Shown here: positions 23,617 to 32,101 of the stretch, one piece after another
Layout: each line of letters starts with the position of its first letter
How positions within the stretch are numbered: position 1 is the first letter of the stretch
DNA from: Hominisplanchenecus_A murintestinalis
GTDB lineage: Bacteria; Bacillota; Clostridia; Lachnospirales; Lachnospiraceae
Length of the DNA: 39,816 bases
Assembly: GCF_943193015.1 (NCBI RefSeq)
Contig: NZ_CALPCM010000028.1
Span: forward strand, 1-39,816
Direction of reading: 5' to 3'
The notes under the pieces: generated by a model
The model's input: only the letters and a program-made list of their open reading frames with translations
What the model was told of the DNA's origin: nothing
The model's database searches: none
Position numbers and translations under genes: made by a program

Positions 23617-24855
23617 TTAAATTAACGGATACTTTGCAGTCAGCCCTGCAACCAGCTCTTTCGCTTTCTCCTGGCTTGCCTCTGGGTCTTTTATCATCAG
23701 GGCGATAGCCTCTGCGATAACATCCATATCTTCTTCTTTCATGCCCCTCGCAGTAACCGCCGGGGTTCCCAAGCGGACGCCGCTGGTCACGAATGCTGAT
23801 TTCGGGTCATTCGGAATCGTGTTTTTATTACATGTAATATTCACACTGTCCAGAAGATTCTCTACTTCTTTTCCTGTCCTTCCGGCATCTACCAAATCTA
23901 CCAGCATCAGATGATTGTCCGTTCCGCCGGAAACGATTTTAATACCGCGGCTCATCAGCCCTTTACAGAGCGCTTGTGCATTTTTCACGATGTTCTGCTG
24001 ATATACTTTATACTCGTCAGAAAGCACTTCCTTGAAACATACGGCTTTTGCTGCAATAACATGCATCAGCGGACCGCCCTGCACGCCTGGGAATACTGCT
24101 TTATTAAAGTTAAATTTCTTTGCTGTCTCTTCACTGGAAAGAATCATTCCTCCCCTCGGGCCTCGCAGCGTCTTATGCGTGGTCGTTGTTGTCACGTCCG
24201 CATAAGGAATAGGGCTTGGATGCAGCCCGGCAGCTACCAGTCCTGCGATATGCGCCATATCTACCATCAGGTAAGCGCCTGCTTCGTCTGCAATTTCCCT
24301 GAACTTCTTGAAATCAATGGTACGTGCATATGCACTGGCGCCTGCTACAATCAGTTTCGGTTTACATTCCAGAGCGATTTCCCTTACTTTGTCATAATCA
24401 ATCACACCATCATCATTTACGCCATACGGCACGATGTTGAAATAGATACCTGAGAAGTTTGCAGGGCTTCCATGCGTCAGATGCCCGCCATGAGCCAGAT
24501 TCATGCCCATAACTGTGTCTCCTGCTTCAAGCATTGCCAAAAATACTGCCATATTTGCCTGTGCGCCTGAATGAGGCTGGACATTCGCATAAGTACAGCC
24601 AAAAATCTTCTTTGCCCTCTCCATAGCCAGATTCTCTACTTCATCTACGCACTGGCATCCTCCATAATAACGTTTTCCCGGATACCCCTCTGCGTATTTA
24701 TTCGTCAACGGACTTCCCATAGCTGCCATGACAGCTTTTGTCACCCAGTTTTCTGAAGCAATCAGTTCAATATGGCTATTCTGGCGTTCTTCCTCCCGGA
24801 CAATTGAATCAGCGATTTCCGGATCGACTGCCCGCACTTCCTCCAGTGAATACAT
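23617..24855 (-). CDS. glyA: serine hydroxymethyltransferase
   Basis: The 412-residue enzyme is full length for GlyA. It converts serine and tetrahydrofolate to glycine and 5,10-methylenetetrahydrofolate using pyridoxal phosphate in the cytoplasm. Recognisable parts are the N-terminal ELIASENW substrate motif, the EGYPGKRYYGGC stretch, VQPHSGAQAN, the cofactor-binding VDMAHIAGLVAAG, and TTTTTHKTLRGPRGG with Schiff-base lysine K228. The C-terminal GVRLGTPAVTARGM is intact. AAGGAGG precedes the ATG. A perfect -35 (TTGACA) lies just behind the preceding gene, so glyA has its own promoter and is probably transcribed alone, with terminators behind it. It marks the border between core genes and the accessory region. 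Confidence 0.97.
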   Translation of the reverse strand: MYSLEEVRAVDPEIADSIVREEERQNSHIELIASENWVTKAVMAAMGSPLTNKYAEGYPGKRYYGGCQCVDEVENLAMERAKKIFGCTYANVQPHSGAQANMAVFLAMLEAGDTVMGMNLAHGGHLTHGSPANFSGIYFNIVPYGVNDDGVIDYDKVREIALECKPKLIVAGASAYARTIDFKKFREIADEAGAYLMVDMAHIAGLVAAGLHPSPIPYADVTTTTTHKTLRGPRGGMILSSEETAKKFNFNKAVFPGVQGGPLMHVIAAKAVCFKEVLSDEYKVYQQNIVKNAQALCKGLMSRGIKIVSGGTDNHLMLVDLVDAGRTGKEVENLLDSVNITCNKNTIPNDPKSAFVTSGVRLGTPAVTARGMKEEDMDVIAEAIALMIKDPEASQEKAKELVAGLTAKYPLI

Positions 24856-24882
24856 AGAAATTTCCTCCTTACACTTTTATAC

Positions 24883-24945
24883 ATGCGGTGCCTCACCGCT
24901 GTGATATACCTTACTTATCTTATCTGTTTTGCACCGCATTGTCAA
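24883..24945 (-). promoter_or_regulatory. glyA promoter with inverted repeats
   Basis: On the minus strand TTGACA (24945-24940), a 17-nt spacer and TAAGAT (24922-24917) form a good housekeeping promoter. The spacer contains ATGCGGTGC, which is repeated inverted as GCACCGCAT at 24891-24883. A shorter GCGGTG/CACCGC hairpin (24885-24899) would form at the 5' end of the transcript. The paired sites around the start look like an operator (inference). Confidence 0.6.
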
Positions 24946-24946
24946 T

Positions 24947-27900
24947 TTATTTCTTATATTTTACTTTGCTCTTAACTCCGGCTTTCTTAAGCCTCGTCTG
25001 CAAAATCTTCACCTGTTTTTTCGGCATTTTCTTTGTAACATATACTTTACAGTTTTTCGCTATTCCCTTAAATGCTTTTGAAGAAACTTTCGGCGCCTTC
25101 TTGCCTTTAAAGACAATCTTCTTAAGCTTGCTGCACTTAAAGAATGCCTGTGCTCCGATTTTGGTGATATTTGCCCCTATATTGACGGAAGTAATTTTTT
25201 TATTATTCCGGAAAGCCTTTGCTGCTATTTCCGTTATCCTGAAGGTATACCCCTCCCATTTAATGGTATCCGGGATATTAAGCGATTTCACTGATTTTCC
25301 TTTTGCAGCCTTAGATACCGTCACTGTTCCGCCTTTTTCATCAGACCGTGTAACTTTATACTCTACCGCTCCGGAAGGAATGGAAGTTCCCTGTTTCGGA
25401 ACGGATGGTTTCGGATTATCCGGCACTGGCGGTTTGGGATCATCTGGCTTCGGATCACTCGGCACCGGCGGTTTGGGATCATCTGGCTTCGGATCACCTG
25501 GCACCGGCGGTTTGGGATCATCCGGCTTCGGATCATCCGGCTCTGGTTTTTTCTTAAATCTTGCCGTCAATTCCACTGCTTCCGTGACAGTGAATGTATA
25601 AGCCGCATCTTCAGATACTTTCGTTTCTCCCTTGTACCATCCGGTAAACTCATAATCTTTCTCCGGCACCGCCGTAACTGTTACTTCACTTCCGATTTCC
25701 ACCTTACTTACGCTCCCGCTGGCGCTTCCTCCTTCTGTGGCAGACACCGTAACGGCTACTTTTTCCTGTGGAATCTTAAAGCTGGTAACCGAATGCGCAG
25801 GAAGCGTATACACCAGCGCTGTCCCATTCCCCGTCACACTGGTTTTCTGCACTGTTACTTTATCCGGCTCAGCCAGCGTATTCATGTCATCTACATTTTC
25901 AGAACCTAACTCCCATACTGTGATTTCTTCCCCCGTCAAATCTCTGTCATCCACAGATATACTTACAAAGGAAGTATCTGATTTCTTATTGTTGATACAC
26001 AGTACATAAGTATTGCCCTTTTCATCTTTAGTAGAATAAATATTCACATTTTTGACTATACTATTGTTGCTGCCACAGTAGTCCCCGTTTCCGCTGATTT
26101 CCTGATTCACCTGTACATTCCCTGTCATATTGTTGAAAAGAGAAAACAAATGCAAAGATGGGGTCGCTACATATTTGTATCCATCTTCTGAATTATGGCA
26201 CTGGATGACGCACTGATGCCATGCCCCGAGGTTATCTCCCACTGTGAAGTCCACCAGGCAATGCTTATTCTGGTACGCTGCCCCGGCATTTACGCCGTCA
26301 ACCATATGGTTTGCGATATAAATTGCCGTTCCCAGGGAAGTAACATAATTGCTTTGCGTATTAATGCCAAATTCCGAAATCGCTACCTTTTTACTGTTAT
26401 CGCCTGTAGCCTCCATCATAGCATCCTTATGAGACGCTACATAGTCTGTCTTCTGCTTTGCAGTTACCAGAGAATCTTCATATTGAGCTGCACTTGAAAA
26501 ACTGCTATATGGATGGATAATCACGCCGTCATATTTATCGTTGTATCCCTTCTGATTCATTTTTGTTATAAAACTCTTCTGATCCCTGTCTACAATGCCG
26601 GAATAAATCTCGATGTCCATTCCAATCTCATCTGCCACCGCTTTCATAGCGTCATAGTAATCCACAAATCCCGCCTGCTGCGACTGGTATGTACATGTAA
26701 TCTTTGCCCCCGCTGCCGGGATATTTCCGTTCGTGCCATCACCAAATGTAATCTTTCCCGTTTCGTAATCAAAGGTACACACATTTTCCGTCCCCTGCCC
26801 TTCCAGGGAATCTACGATTCTCCATGCCGTCCCCGCCACAGATACCGTAGCGCTGTCCTCCACAACAGGAACCCAGTACACATAGCGTTCCTCATTTGGA
26901 TTTCCGTCACTGTTCGATGCGGCAGCCCGCCAGTCTGCTTTCTTTGCTACGTTCGTCGTATTTTGGTAGTAGGATGTCTGCCCTGCTGTATAAGTCATGA
27001 TTCCGCCGTCTATGTAGGCGTCTACTGCACTCAGACTTCCTTTCCCTGCCATCCAGTAATCCTGCCCCACATCGCTGAACTCATTTCCCATCTCAAAGCG
27101 AACGACTCCATAAGGCTCTTCATGCCCATTCTGTGCACGTACCGCCGCCCAGTCCACGCCGCCGCCCGGATTGCTTCCGTCATTGGGTGCATTCAGATAT
27201 TCTACCAGGTCCGCTGCATCCTGGGGATTTCCCCGCCCCAGACCATAGACAAAGATTGCCTCTGAGCCTAAATCGTCATAAATCCATTTCATCGCTTCAT
27301 CCACTCCAAAAGCAGGAGCTACCGGCGTTTCCCCTGCCGCAGAGTAAAAGTTATTTCCTGCAATCGTAGGATTTCTCTCCTCCAGAGGTCCAATGGCATC
27401 TTTCCATGTAAAAAGATTGGACACCGTACCTCCCGGATAGCGCACGGAACCGAATTTTGCTTCTTTAGAAAGCGCGTTAAATGCGTCCGCAATGGAATGC
27501 GTGCTTGTATCCCAGCTCCCATATCCGTCTTTATGATAACGGTGGTTAATTCCAAACATAGCAGACGGAATCTCACGCACTACATCCGTTGTGTCCACGG
27601 CTATCGTAACCACGGACGCTCTCTGATACGCCTCCACGGCTGCCTGAAGCTGCTGTATTTTCTCCTCAAGCTGTTCCTTTGACGCCGTTCCTCCGTTTAA
27701 TAATTCCCTTGCTGCATTTATCGCTGCCTGCATATCTGCCGTCGCTTCCTCTGAAGCATTTCCGCTCTCAAGCAGGCCCTCTGCCTCCTCAATCAATGCA
27801 CGCAGGCCCTCTGCCAGCCCAAATTCATCATATATTGCTTTCACTGTGTCTGCATTCACCACTTTATTATAGTAGCGCAGCTCATCTACATATCCCTTAA

Positions 27901-28603
27901 TTGCTCCCACGGCATTCATATTTTTATGAATACCCACCAGAATATCTGTTGCTGTATTTACAGCCGTCCCGGCAAGCGTACTCTCTGTCACAAAGCTTCC
28001 GTTCACATAGAACTGCATCTTCTTTGCCGTATGCTCATAAGTAACCGCTATGTGATGCCAATTGTTCATGGCAACTGTAGCGCCGTCACATACCGCATCC
28101 GCCCCTGTCAGAAAAGTACCATATTTTTTTCCTGTGTTCAGATAAAGAATCGTCCGTCCGTCTGCCCCTGTATTGGATACATCTGCCGTTTGCTGAAAAA
28201 GGTTAATCTTATCACCATTTAAAGCGTCACTGTCATATTTCACCCAGGCAGAAAATGTAAAATCATCTGTGGAAGCGTTCAAGCCCGCTCCTGCCGCTCT
28301 CAGATTTAACTTAATATAAGAATTCGCAGCTTTGCCGAAATAAGCGCTTCCTCCGTCTATACCGTCCCCGCTTTTCAGCGTCACGCCGCTTCCCGACTTT
28401 TCTGCTGCAATATTGGAGCCGGACGCCCGGTTCTGTAACCGCGCCTCATCCGTATCGCCGTCAAAGTTCCAATATCCTACCAGCCCATCCTCCAGGCTGG
28501 CTGCCGCTTTCGCCTGCATGCCCCCCGCGTGAGGCAGCACGCCGCTGATTCCCAGACATACAGTCAAAACCAACGGAACTACCCGTTTAGACCTTCTCTT
28601 CAT
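24947..28603 (-). CDS. secreted multidomain glycoside hydrolase (clan GH-A, GH51-like)
   Basis: The 1218-residue secreted protein has a signal peptide (1-34), a LamG/concanavalin-like sugar-binding domain (35-265), a FIVAR-like helical linker (266-330) and a TIM-barrel catalytic domain (about 332-800). The opening FGINHRYHKDGYG, SVRYPGGTVSNLFTWKDAIGP and acid/base E508 (RFEMGNEF) recall GH51 alpha-L-arabinofuranosidases. E744 (AISEFG) is the likely nucleophile. About 60 residues (575-640) look like an inserted beta module. After a beta domain (840-945) follow an InlB-B-like repeat (950-1016), a Pro-rich KPDDPKPPVP linker and a BspA-type leucine-rich region (about 1080-1200). There is no LPxTG anchor. 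It likely trims plant or host polysaccharides on the cell surface; the exact family and substrate are open. Confidence 0.82.
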   Translation of the reverse strand: MKRRSKRVVPLVLTVCLGISGVLPHAGGMQAKAAASLEDGLVGYWNFDGDTDEARLQNRASGSNIAAEKSGSGVTLKSGDGIDGGSAYFGKAANSYIKLNLRAAGAGLNASTDDFTFSAWVKYDSDALNGDKINLFQQTADVSNTGADGRTILYLNTGKKYGTFLTGADAVCDGATVAMNNWHHIAVTYEHTAKKMQFYVNGSFVTESTLAGTAVNTATDILVGIHKNMNAVGAIKGYVDELRYYNKVVNADTVKAIYDEFGLAEGLRALIEEAEGLLESGNASEEATADMQAAINAARELLNGGTASKEQLEEKIQQLQAAVEAYQRASVVTIAVDTTDVVREIPSAMFGINHRYHKDGYGSWDTSTHSIADAFNALSKEAKFGSVRYPGGTVSNLFTWKDAIGPLEERNPTIAGNNFYSAAGETPVAPAFGVDEAMKWIYDDLGSEAIFVYGLGRGNPQDAADLVEYLNAPNDGSNPGGGVDWAAVRAQNGHEEPYGVVRFEMGNEFSDVGQDYWMAGKGSLSAVDAYIDGGIMTYTAGQTSYYQNTTNVAKKADWRAAASNSDGNPNEERYVYWVPVVEDSATVSVAGTAWRIVDSLEGQGTENVCTFDYETGKITFGDGTNGNIPAAGAKITCTYQSQQAGFVDYYDAMKAVADEIGMDIEIYSGIVDRDQKSFITKMNQKGYNDKYDGVIIHPYSSFSSAAQYEDSLVTAKQKTDYVASHKDAMMEATGDNSKKVAISEFGINTQSNYVTSLGTAIYIANHMVDGVNAGAAYQNKHCLVDFTVGDNLGAWHQCVIQCHNSEDGYKYVATPSLHLFSLFNNMTGNVQVNQEISGNGDYCGSNNSIVKNVNIYSTKDEKGNTYVLCINNKKSDTSFVSISVDDRDLTGEEITVWELGSENVDDMNTLAEPDKVTVQKTSVTGNGTALVYTLPAHSVTSFKIPQEKVAVTVSATEGGSASGSVSKVEIGSEVTVTAVPEKDYEFTGWYKGETKVSEDAAYTFTVTEAVELTARFKKKPEPDDPKPDDPKPPVPGDPKPDDPKPPVPSDPKPDDPKPPVPDNPKPSVPKQGTSIPSGAVEYKVTRSDEKGGTVTVSKAAKGKSVKSLNIPDTIKWEGYTFRITEIAAKAFRNNKKITSVNIGANITKIGAQAFFKCSKLKKIVFKGKKAPKVSSKAFKGIAKNCKVYVTKKMPKKQVKILQTRLKKAGVKSKVKYKK

Positions 28604-28682
28604 AGTTTCCCTCCTATATTTTTCTTTAAGTATACCACACAGTTTTCAACTTTAAAAGTAATATCTTCAATGTGGCCTCGTT

Positions 28683-28723
28683 ATCGTATAGCAGTTCATT
28701 TCTCAACTGAACTGCTATACGAT
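28683..28723. repeat. perfect 16-bp inverted repeat behind spoVAC
   Basis: ATCGTATAGCAGTTCA and TGAACTGCTATACGAT flank a 9-nt loop in the 140 bp between the spoVAC stop and the hydrolase gene. There is no T-run on either side, so it is not a standard intrinsic terminator. It could be a transcript-end structure or a short mobile repeat. Confidence 0.65.
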
Positions 28724-28744
28724 TCCCCCTATTTCCCACCCAGG

Positions 28745-29215
28745 CTATCCACAAATTCCAATCATTTTTCCAATCCAATACCCAAATCCCAGCGCCCAGC
28801 TTGAAAAAATCCCATACAGGATAACCGGCCCCGCTATAGTAAAAATCTTGCAGCCAATTCCAAATACCTGGCCCTCTTTCTGAAACTCAATAGCCGAAGC
28901 TGCCACAGAGTTCGCAAATCCGGTAATCGGAACTAATGTCCCTGCCCCTCCAAACTTCGCCAGCTTTGGATAAATTCCAAACCCTGTCAATATGACGCTC
29001 AGCAAAATCAAAACCAGAGAACACCAGCTTCCCGCGGCATCTTTATCCAGCCCCAGATTCCCGCATACATTCAGAATAAACTGCCCAATAATGCAGATTA
29101 TCCCTCCCATCAAAAATGCTTTCGCCATATTTGCCGGCAGGCTGTGAGTAGGTGTTACCTGTTTGACATATTCATTATACTTCTGGTTTTTTTGTTCTTT
29201 TAATACATCTGCCAT
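28745..29215 (-). CDS. spoVAC: stage V sporulation protein AC
   Basis: The 156-residue membrane protein matches SpoVAC: an N-terminal helix with YVKQVTPTHSLPANMAKAFLMGG, then hydrophobic segments IICIIGQFILNVC, LVLILLSVILTGFGIYPKLAKFGGAGTLVPITGFANSVAASAIEF and IAGPVILYGIFSSW. SpoVAC forms a mechanosensitive channel in the spore inner membrane and takes part in dipicolinic acid movement. AAAGGAA precedes the ATG. In most relatives spoVAD and spoVAE follow. Here the next gene is the glycoside hydrolase, so the locus ends early and those genes must be elsewhere or absent. Confidence 0.93.
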   Translation of the reverse strand: MADVLKEQKNQKYNEYVKQVTPTHSLPANMAKAFLMGGIICIIGQFILNVCGNLGLDKDAAGSWCSLVLILLSVILTGFGIYPKLAKFGGAGTLVPITGFANSVAASAIEFQKEGQVFGIGCKIFTIAGPVILYGIFSSWALGFGYWIGKMIGICG

Positions 29216-29251
29216 ATCTTACTATTCCTTTCTCTTCTATAAGATACCCTG

Positions 29252-29665
29252 CTACCAGCGCATATAGAAATGCAGCAGGCTCCCGGTTACCTTTCCGACC
29301 GCCACTGCAAGCACCAGGATGCTCATTCCTTTTGTCAGTCCCAGGCGCCTGGAAAATACCGGGAAAATATTTACAATCTCAGCCAGGGCCAGAATCCAGC
29401 TTCCCACGAAAATACCACAGAACAGTCCCATAACAGCCAGACCTACGCTTCCCAGACCTGCGTTGACCCGGTAAACTGTCAAAATATTCCCTGCCAGCCC
29501 GCCCAGCAGTACCGCGTCCTCGTACAGCCACACCTTCTGCCCCGTGTGGGTAATCCCCGCATACCGGGTAATAATACCCAGGCCAACAATAAGCGCAATC
29601 ACTCCGCCCGCTACAATAAACCCACTGCTTAGCCCGATAACCCCCAGTAAAACCTGCATCGCCAT
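29252..29665 (-). CDS. spoVAB: stage V sporulation protein AB
   Basis: The 137-residue polytopic protein fits SpoVAB: five hydrophobic segments (LLGVIGLSSGFIVAGGVIALIVGLGIITRYA at the start, GLAVMGLFCGIFVGSWILALAEIVNIFPVF, SILVLAVAVGKVTGSLLHF) with the conserved ALAEIVN motif. It is part of the SpoVA complex that loads and releases dipicolinic acid. GAGGAGG precedes the ATG. It lies 20 bp behind spoVAA and 36 bp ahead of spoVAC, in the order usual for the operon. Confidence 0.93.
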   Translation of the reverse strand: MAMQVLLGVIGLSSGFIVAGGVIALIVGLGIITRYAGITHTGQKVWLYEDAVLLGGLAGNILTVYRVNAGLGSVGLAVMGLFCGIFVGSWILALAEIVNIFPVFSRRLGLTKGMSILVLAVAVGKVTGSLLHFYMRW

Positions 29666-29685
29666 ACCCCTATGCCTCCTCGTGT

Positions 29686-30327
29686 TTATGATTTCGCCCC
29701 GGCTTTTCCTTTTTTCTTCGGACTCCGGCTGCTTGATTCAATCAGCGTATTGTTAATGTCATCCTCGTACAGACGCATTTCCACTTCCATAGGCGTAGGG
29801 TCGGCTGTAATCTTTTTTCCGGCAAAATGATTAAAAAACAACAAAATACCAATTCCCACACCGATAGAGTAAGTAAGCTCCAGGATCGTAAACCCATCTG
29901 ACTGCCGCCCTGTAAACTGCATATAAAGCTGTCCAAACAGCTTAGGGATATCTACATCATTATTAAAAGTCATAATGGTAAACGCCGCTCCGAAAAACGC
30001 CAGAAAACATACACACACGGTCTTTAACCAGCTGACTGCTTCTTTCGGCTGCTTCGGATTCTCATATGTTATGATAAAATCCGCTTCCCCGATATTATTG
30101 ACTTCAAGGCTTGGAAATTCTTTCTGTACAGCCTCTATCAACTCCATGACTGACATCGCATGGCGTCCCGGTTTCCCATTGGCAGCTTCTTTTACTTTCA
30201 CGGTTTTCACCCTGTTCTCTATCTCCTTGTTACTGCAAGTGAGCTGTGCGATATCCCCCAGGGTTATATGCGTATCGTGTACCTGTACATTCTGGTCAAT
30301 TTTTAAATATAAGGTATCATTTGTCAT
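29686..30327 (-). CDS. spoVAA: stage V sporulation protein AA
   Basis: This is a 213-residue protein with a soluble N-terminal domain (about 1-95: VYLKID-like DTLYLKIDQNVQVHDTHITLGDIAQLTC, then AMSVMELIEAVQKEFPSLEVNNIGEADFIITYE), two membrane segments (WLKTVCVCFLAFFGAAFTIMTF and ILELTYSIGVGIGILLFFNHF) and a cytoplasmic basic tail. That is the SpoVAA layout; the protein belongs to the dipicolinic acid transport complex of the spore. I take the ATG at 30327: it overlaps the stop of the small upstream gene as ATGA, indicating coupled translation. The GTG three codons earlier is the alternative. Confidence 0.92.
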   Translation of the reverse strand: MTNDTLYLKIDQNVQVHDTHITLGDIAQLTCSNKEIENRVKTVKVKEAANGKPGRHAMSVMELIEAVQKEFPSLEVNNIGEADFIITYENPKQPKEAVSWLKTVCVCFLAFFGAAFTIMTFNNDVDIPKLFGQLYMQFTGRQSDGFTILELTYSIGVGIGILLFFNHFAGKKITADPTPMEVEMRLYEDDINNTLIESSSRSPKKKGKAGAKS

Positions 30328-30485
30328 ATGCAGCACTCATCCACTTTCTGCGTGAATGCACGCACCAAAGTTCCCCGTTTCTCAGAAGAACTGTTATTTA
30401 CATAGGAAATATAATAGAAAATCCCTGCCAGAACTGCCACAAGTGCCAACACTGTCAGGCAGGTAACCATCTTCCTTTTTCTCAT
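30324..30485 (-). CDS. small single-span membrane protein between sigF and spoVAA
   Basis: This 53-residue protein starts at the ATG at 30485 behind GGAGGGATG. It has a basic N-terminus (MRKRKM), one membrane helix (VTCLTVLALVAVLAGIFYYISYV), and a short outside tail ending TQKVDECCI. It ends in ATGA shared with the spoVAA start. Its fixed place and translational coupling suggest a role with the SpoVA complex, but I do not know a family name for it. It lies 100 bp behind sigF, after a strong terminator, so it is probably the first gene of the spoVA transcription unit. Confidence 0.7.
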   Translation of the reverse strand: MRKRKMVTCLTVLALVAVLAGIFYYISYVNNSSSEKRGTLVRAFTQKVDECCI

Positions 30486-30564
30486 GATACATCCCTCCAT
30501 CTTTCTTTTTATCATCATCCGTTTACTGTTCACTCTGTTCACAATAACCATTATTCCCTATTTT

Positions 30565-30606
30565 CCCCAAAAAATGCGGGGAAGTCATGAAATCCTTCCC
30601 CGCATT
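30565..30606 (-). terminator. terminator overlapping the end of sigF
   Basis: AATGCGGGGAAG (30573-30584) and CTTCCCCGCATT (30595-30606) form a perfect 12-bp stem. On the minus strand it ends in TTTTTT, and on the + side there is also a T-run, so it works both ways. The stem contains the last codons of sigF. It separates the spoIIA and spoVA units. Confidence 0.85.
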
Positions 30607-31301
30607 TTTTTTAATATCTTCCTTTCATACCGCGATACCTGCACCTGGGACATTCCAAGCGCTCTCGCTACTTCCATCTGCGTCTTATCCTCAAAGTAAC
30701 GCAGCCTGATCAGCATCCGCTCCTCCTCATGAAGCGTCTGTATAACATCGTTCAACACCATATGATTCAATAATTCCTCATTCGGGTTTCCCTGTTCTTC
30801 CAGCTTGTCCATCAAAGAAATTGCATTTCCGTCCCCCTGGTATATCGTTTTATGGAGAGATTCTACCTCCGCCGCTGATTCCATCGCCAGCACAATATCC
30901 TCCCTGGATGCCCCAATCTCCTCCGAAATCTCTTCCAGGCTTGGCTCACGTCCATACTTTTTCTCCAGAGCCTCTTTTACCATATATGCTTTTCCCGCAG
31001 TCTCTTTCAGGCTCCGGCTCACCTTTATCATCCCGTCATCCCGCAGGAAACGCTTGATTTCTCCGGCTATCATGGGAACTGCATAAGTGGAAAACTTTAC
31101 ATCAAACGCAGAATTAAATTTATCAATCGCCTTAATCAGCCCGATACTGCCTATCTGGATTAAATCCTCCATCTCATGGCCCCGTCCTGCAAAGCGCCGC
31201 ACAATCGTATATACCAGACCCATATTTTCTTCTACCAGTGTTTCTCTCGCCTCTTTATCCCCTCCGTGTGCTTTTTCGATTAACGCAAGGGTATGTTCCA
31301 T
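30585..31301 (-). CDS. sigF: forespore sigma factor SigF
   Basis: The 238-residue sigma-70 family protein has region 2 (EDLIQIGSIGLIKAIDKFNSAFDVKFSTYAVPMIAGEIKRFLRDDG), region 3 (KYGREPSLEEISEEIGASREDIVLAMES) and region 4 with an HTH (EDKTQMEVARALGMSQVQVSRYERKILKKMR). Gene order spoIIAA-spoIIAB-sigF fixes it as the first forespore-specific sigma factor. It is held inactive by SpoIIAB until SpoIIAA releases it after septation. It starts 12 bp behind spoIIAB and ends in a strong two-way terminator. Confidence 0.96.
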   Translation of the reverse strand: MEHTLALIEKAHGGDKEARETLVEENMGLVYTIVRRFAGRGHEMEDLIQIGSIGLIKAIDKFNSAFDVKFSTYAVPMIAGEIKRFLRDDGMIKVSRSLKETAGKAYMVKEALEKKYGREPSLEEISEEIGASREDIVLAMESAAEVESLHKTIYQGDGNAISLMDKLEEQGNPNEELLNHMVLNDVIQTLHEEERMLIRLRYFEDKTQMEVARALGMSQVQVSRYERKILKKMRGRIS

Positions 31302-31313
31302 TGGCCCGTCCTT

Positions 31314-31760
31314 TCACTGGTTAAATTCATCTGCCGGCTGCCCGACTTTCTTTCTCATAAATACGCACGTTCCCTTTCCCGGTACAGACTCTACCCGCAC
31401 CTCATCCATGAACGCTTCCATAAACACAAACCCCATACCGGAACGCTCCGCATCAGGCTTTGTGGTAAACATCGGCTCCATGGCCTGCGCCACGTCTTCA
31501 ATCCCGCAGCCTTTATCAATCACTGTAACCCGAAGCTCTTTCCCCTCAATCCGGCATTCTACAATAATCTTCTGCACTTCTCCTTCATAGCCGTGAACGA
31601 TAGAATTCGTCACTGCTTCGGACAGCGCGGTTTTTACATCAGCCACCTCTTCCAGCGTCGGGTTCATCTGTGTCATAAATGCCGCCACCGCCACGCGGGC
31701 AAAACCCTCATTGCAGGAACGACTGTCAAACTCCAGCTTCATTTCATTCGCGCTGCTCAT
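31314..31760 (-). CDS. spoIIAB: anti-sigma F factor and SpoIIAA kinase
   Basis: The 148-residue GHKL ATPase shows the N-box EAVTNSIVHGYEG, G1 DKGCGIEDV and the GMGFVFMEAFMDEV G2 region. SpoIIAB binds SigF, or phosphorylates the anti-anti-sigma factor SpoIIAA on serine, using ATP. The ATG overlaps the spoIIAA stop as ATGA with GAGAGGGGG as ribosome site, so the two partners are translationally coupled. Confidence 0.96.
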   Translation of the reverse strand: MSSANEMKLEFDSRSCNEGFARVAVAAFMTQMNPTLEEVADVKTALSEAVTNSIVHGYEGEVQKIIVECRIEGKELRVTVIDKGCGIEDVAQAMEPMFTTKPDAERSGMGFVFMEAFMDEVRVESVPGKGTCVFMRKKVGQPADEFNQ

Positions 31761-32101
31761 CTTCTTTGCCCCCTCTCCAATACTTCCGGCTCTCCCTCAT
31801 AAATTTCTATGACTTTGTGCATTCCTGAGAGGGTCAGTATCCTGCGGATCTGTTCATTTGCCCGGATTGCAGTCACCTTTCCCCCGGTAAACCGAATATT
31901 TTTATACCGCCCCATAATCAGCCCGATTCCTGAGCTGTCCATAAAGCTTGTCTTTTCAAAATCAAAAACAATGCTGCGGATGCTCTTTTCCCCAAGAATC
32001 CTGTCCGCTTCCCCACGAAGATACTCCGCACTGTGATGATCCAGTTCTCTGGGAACTTTAATCACCAGCGTAGTACCTGATACTTCCACACATTTCTCCA
32101 T
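31757..32101 (-). CDS. spoIIAA: anti-sigma F factor antagonist
   Basis: This 114-residue STAS-domain protein has the regulatory serine motif DFEKTSFMDSSGIGLIMGRY: the serine in MDSSGIG is the one phosphorylated by SpoIIAB. When dephosphorylated by SpoIIE it binds SpoIIAB and frees SigF. GAGGGGAGA precedes the ATG. It heads the three-gene operon. I could not pick out a convincing SigH promoter in the 184-bp gap upstream. Confidence 0.95.
   Translation of the reverse strand: MEKCVEVSGTTLVIKVPRELDHHSAEYLRGEADRILGEKSIRSIVFDFEKTSFMDSSGIGLIMGRYKNIRFTGGKVTAIRANEQIRRILTLSGMHKVIEIYEGEPEVLERGQRR

Noticed and set aside
26195..27265. Open frames of 100 and 250 codons antisense to the glycoside hydrolase
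   Set aside because: The hydrolase frame is fully supported by domains and catalytic residues; the antisense frames are explained by its base composition.
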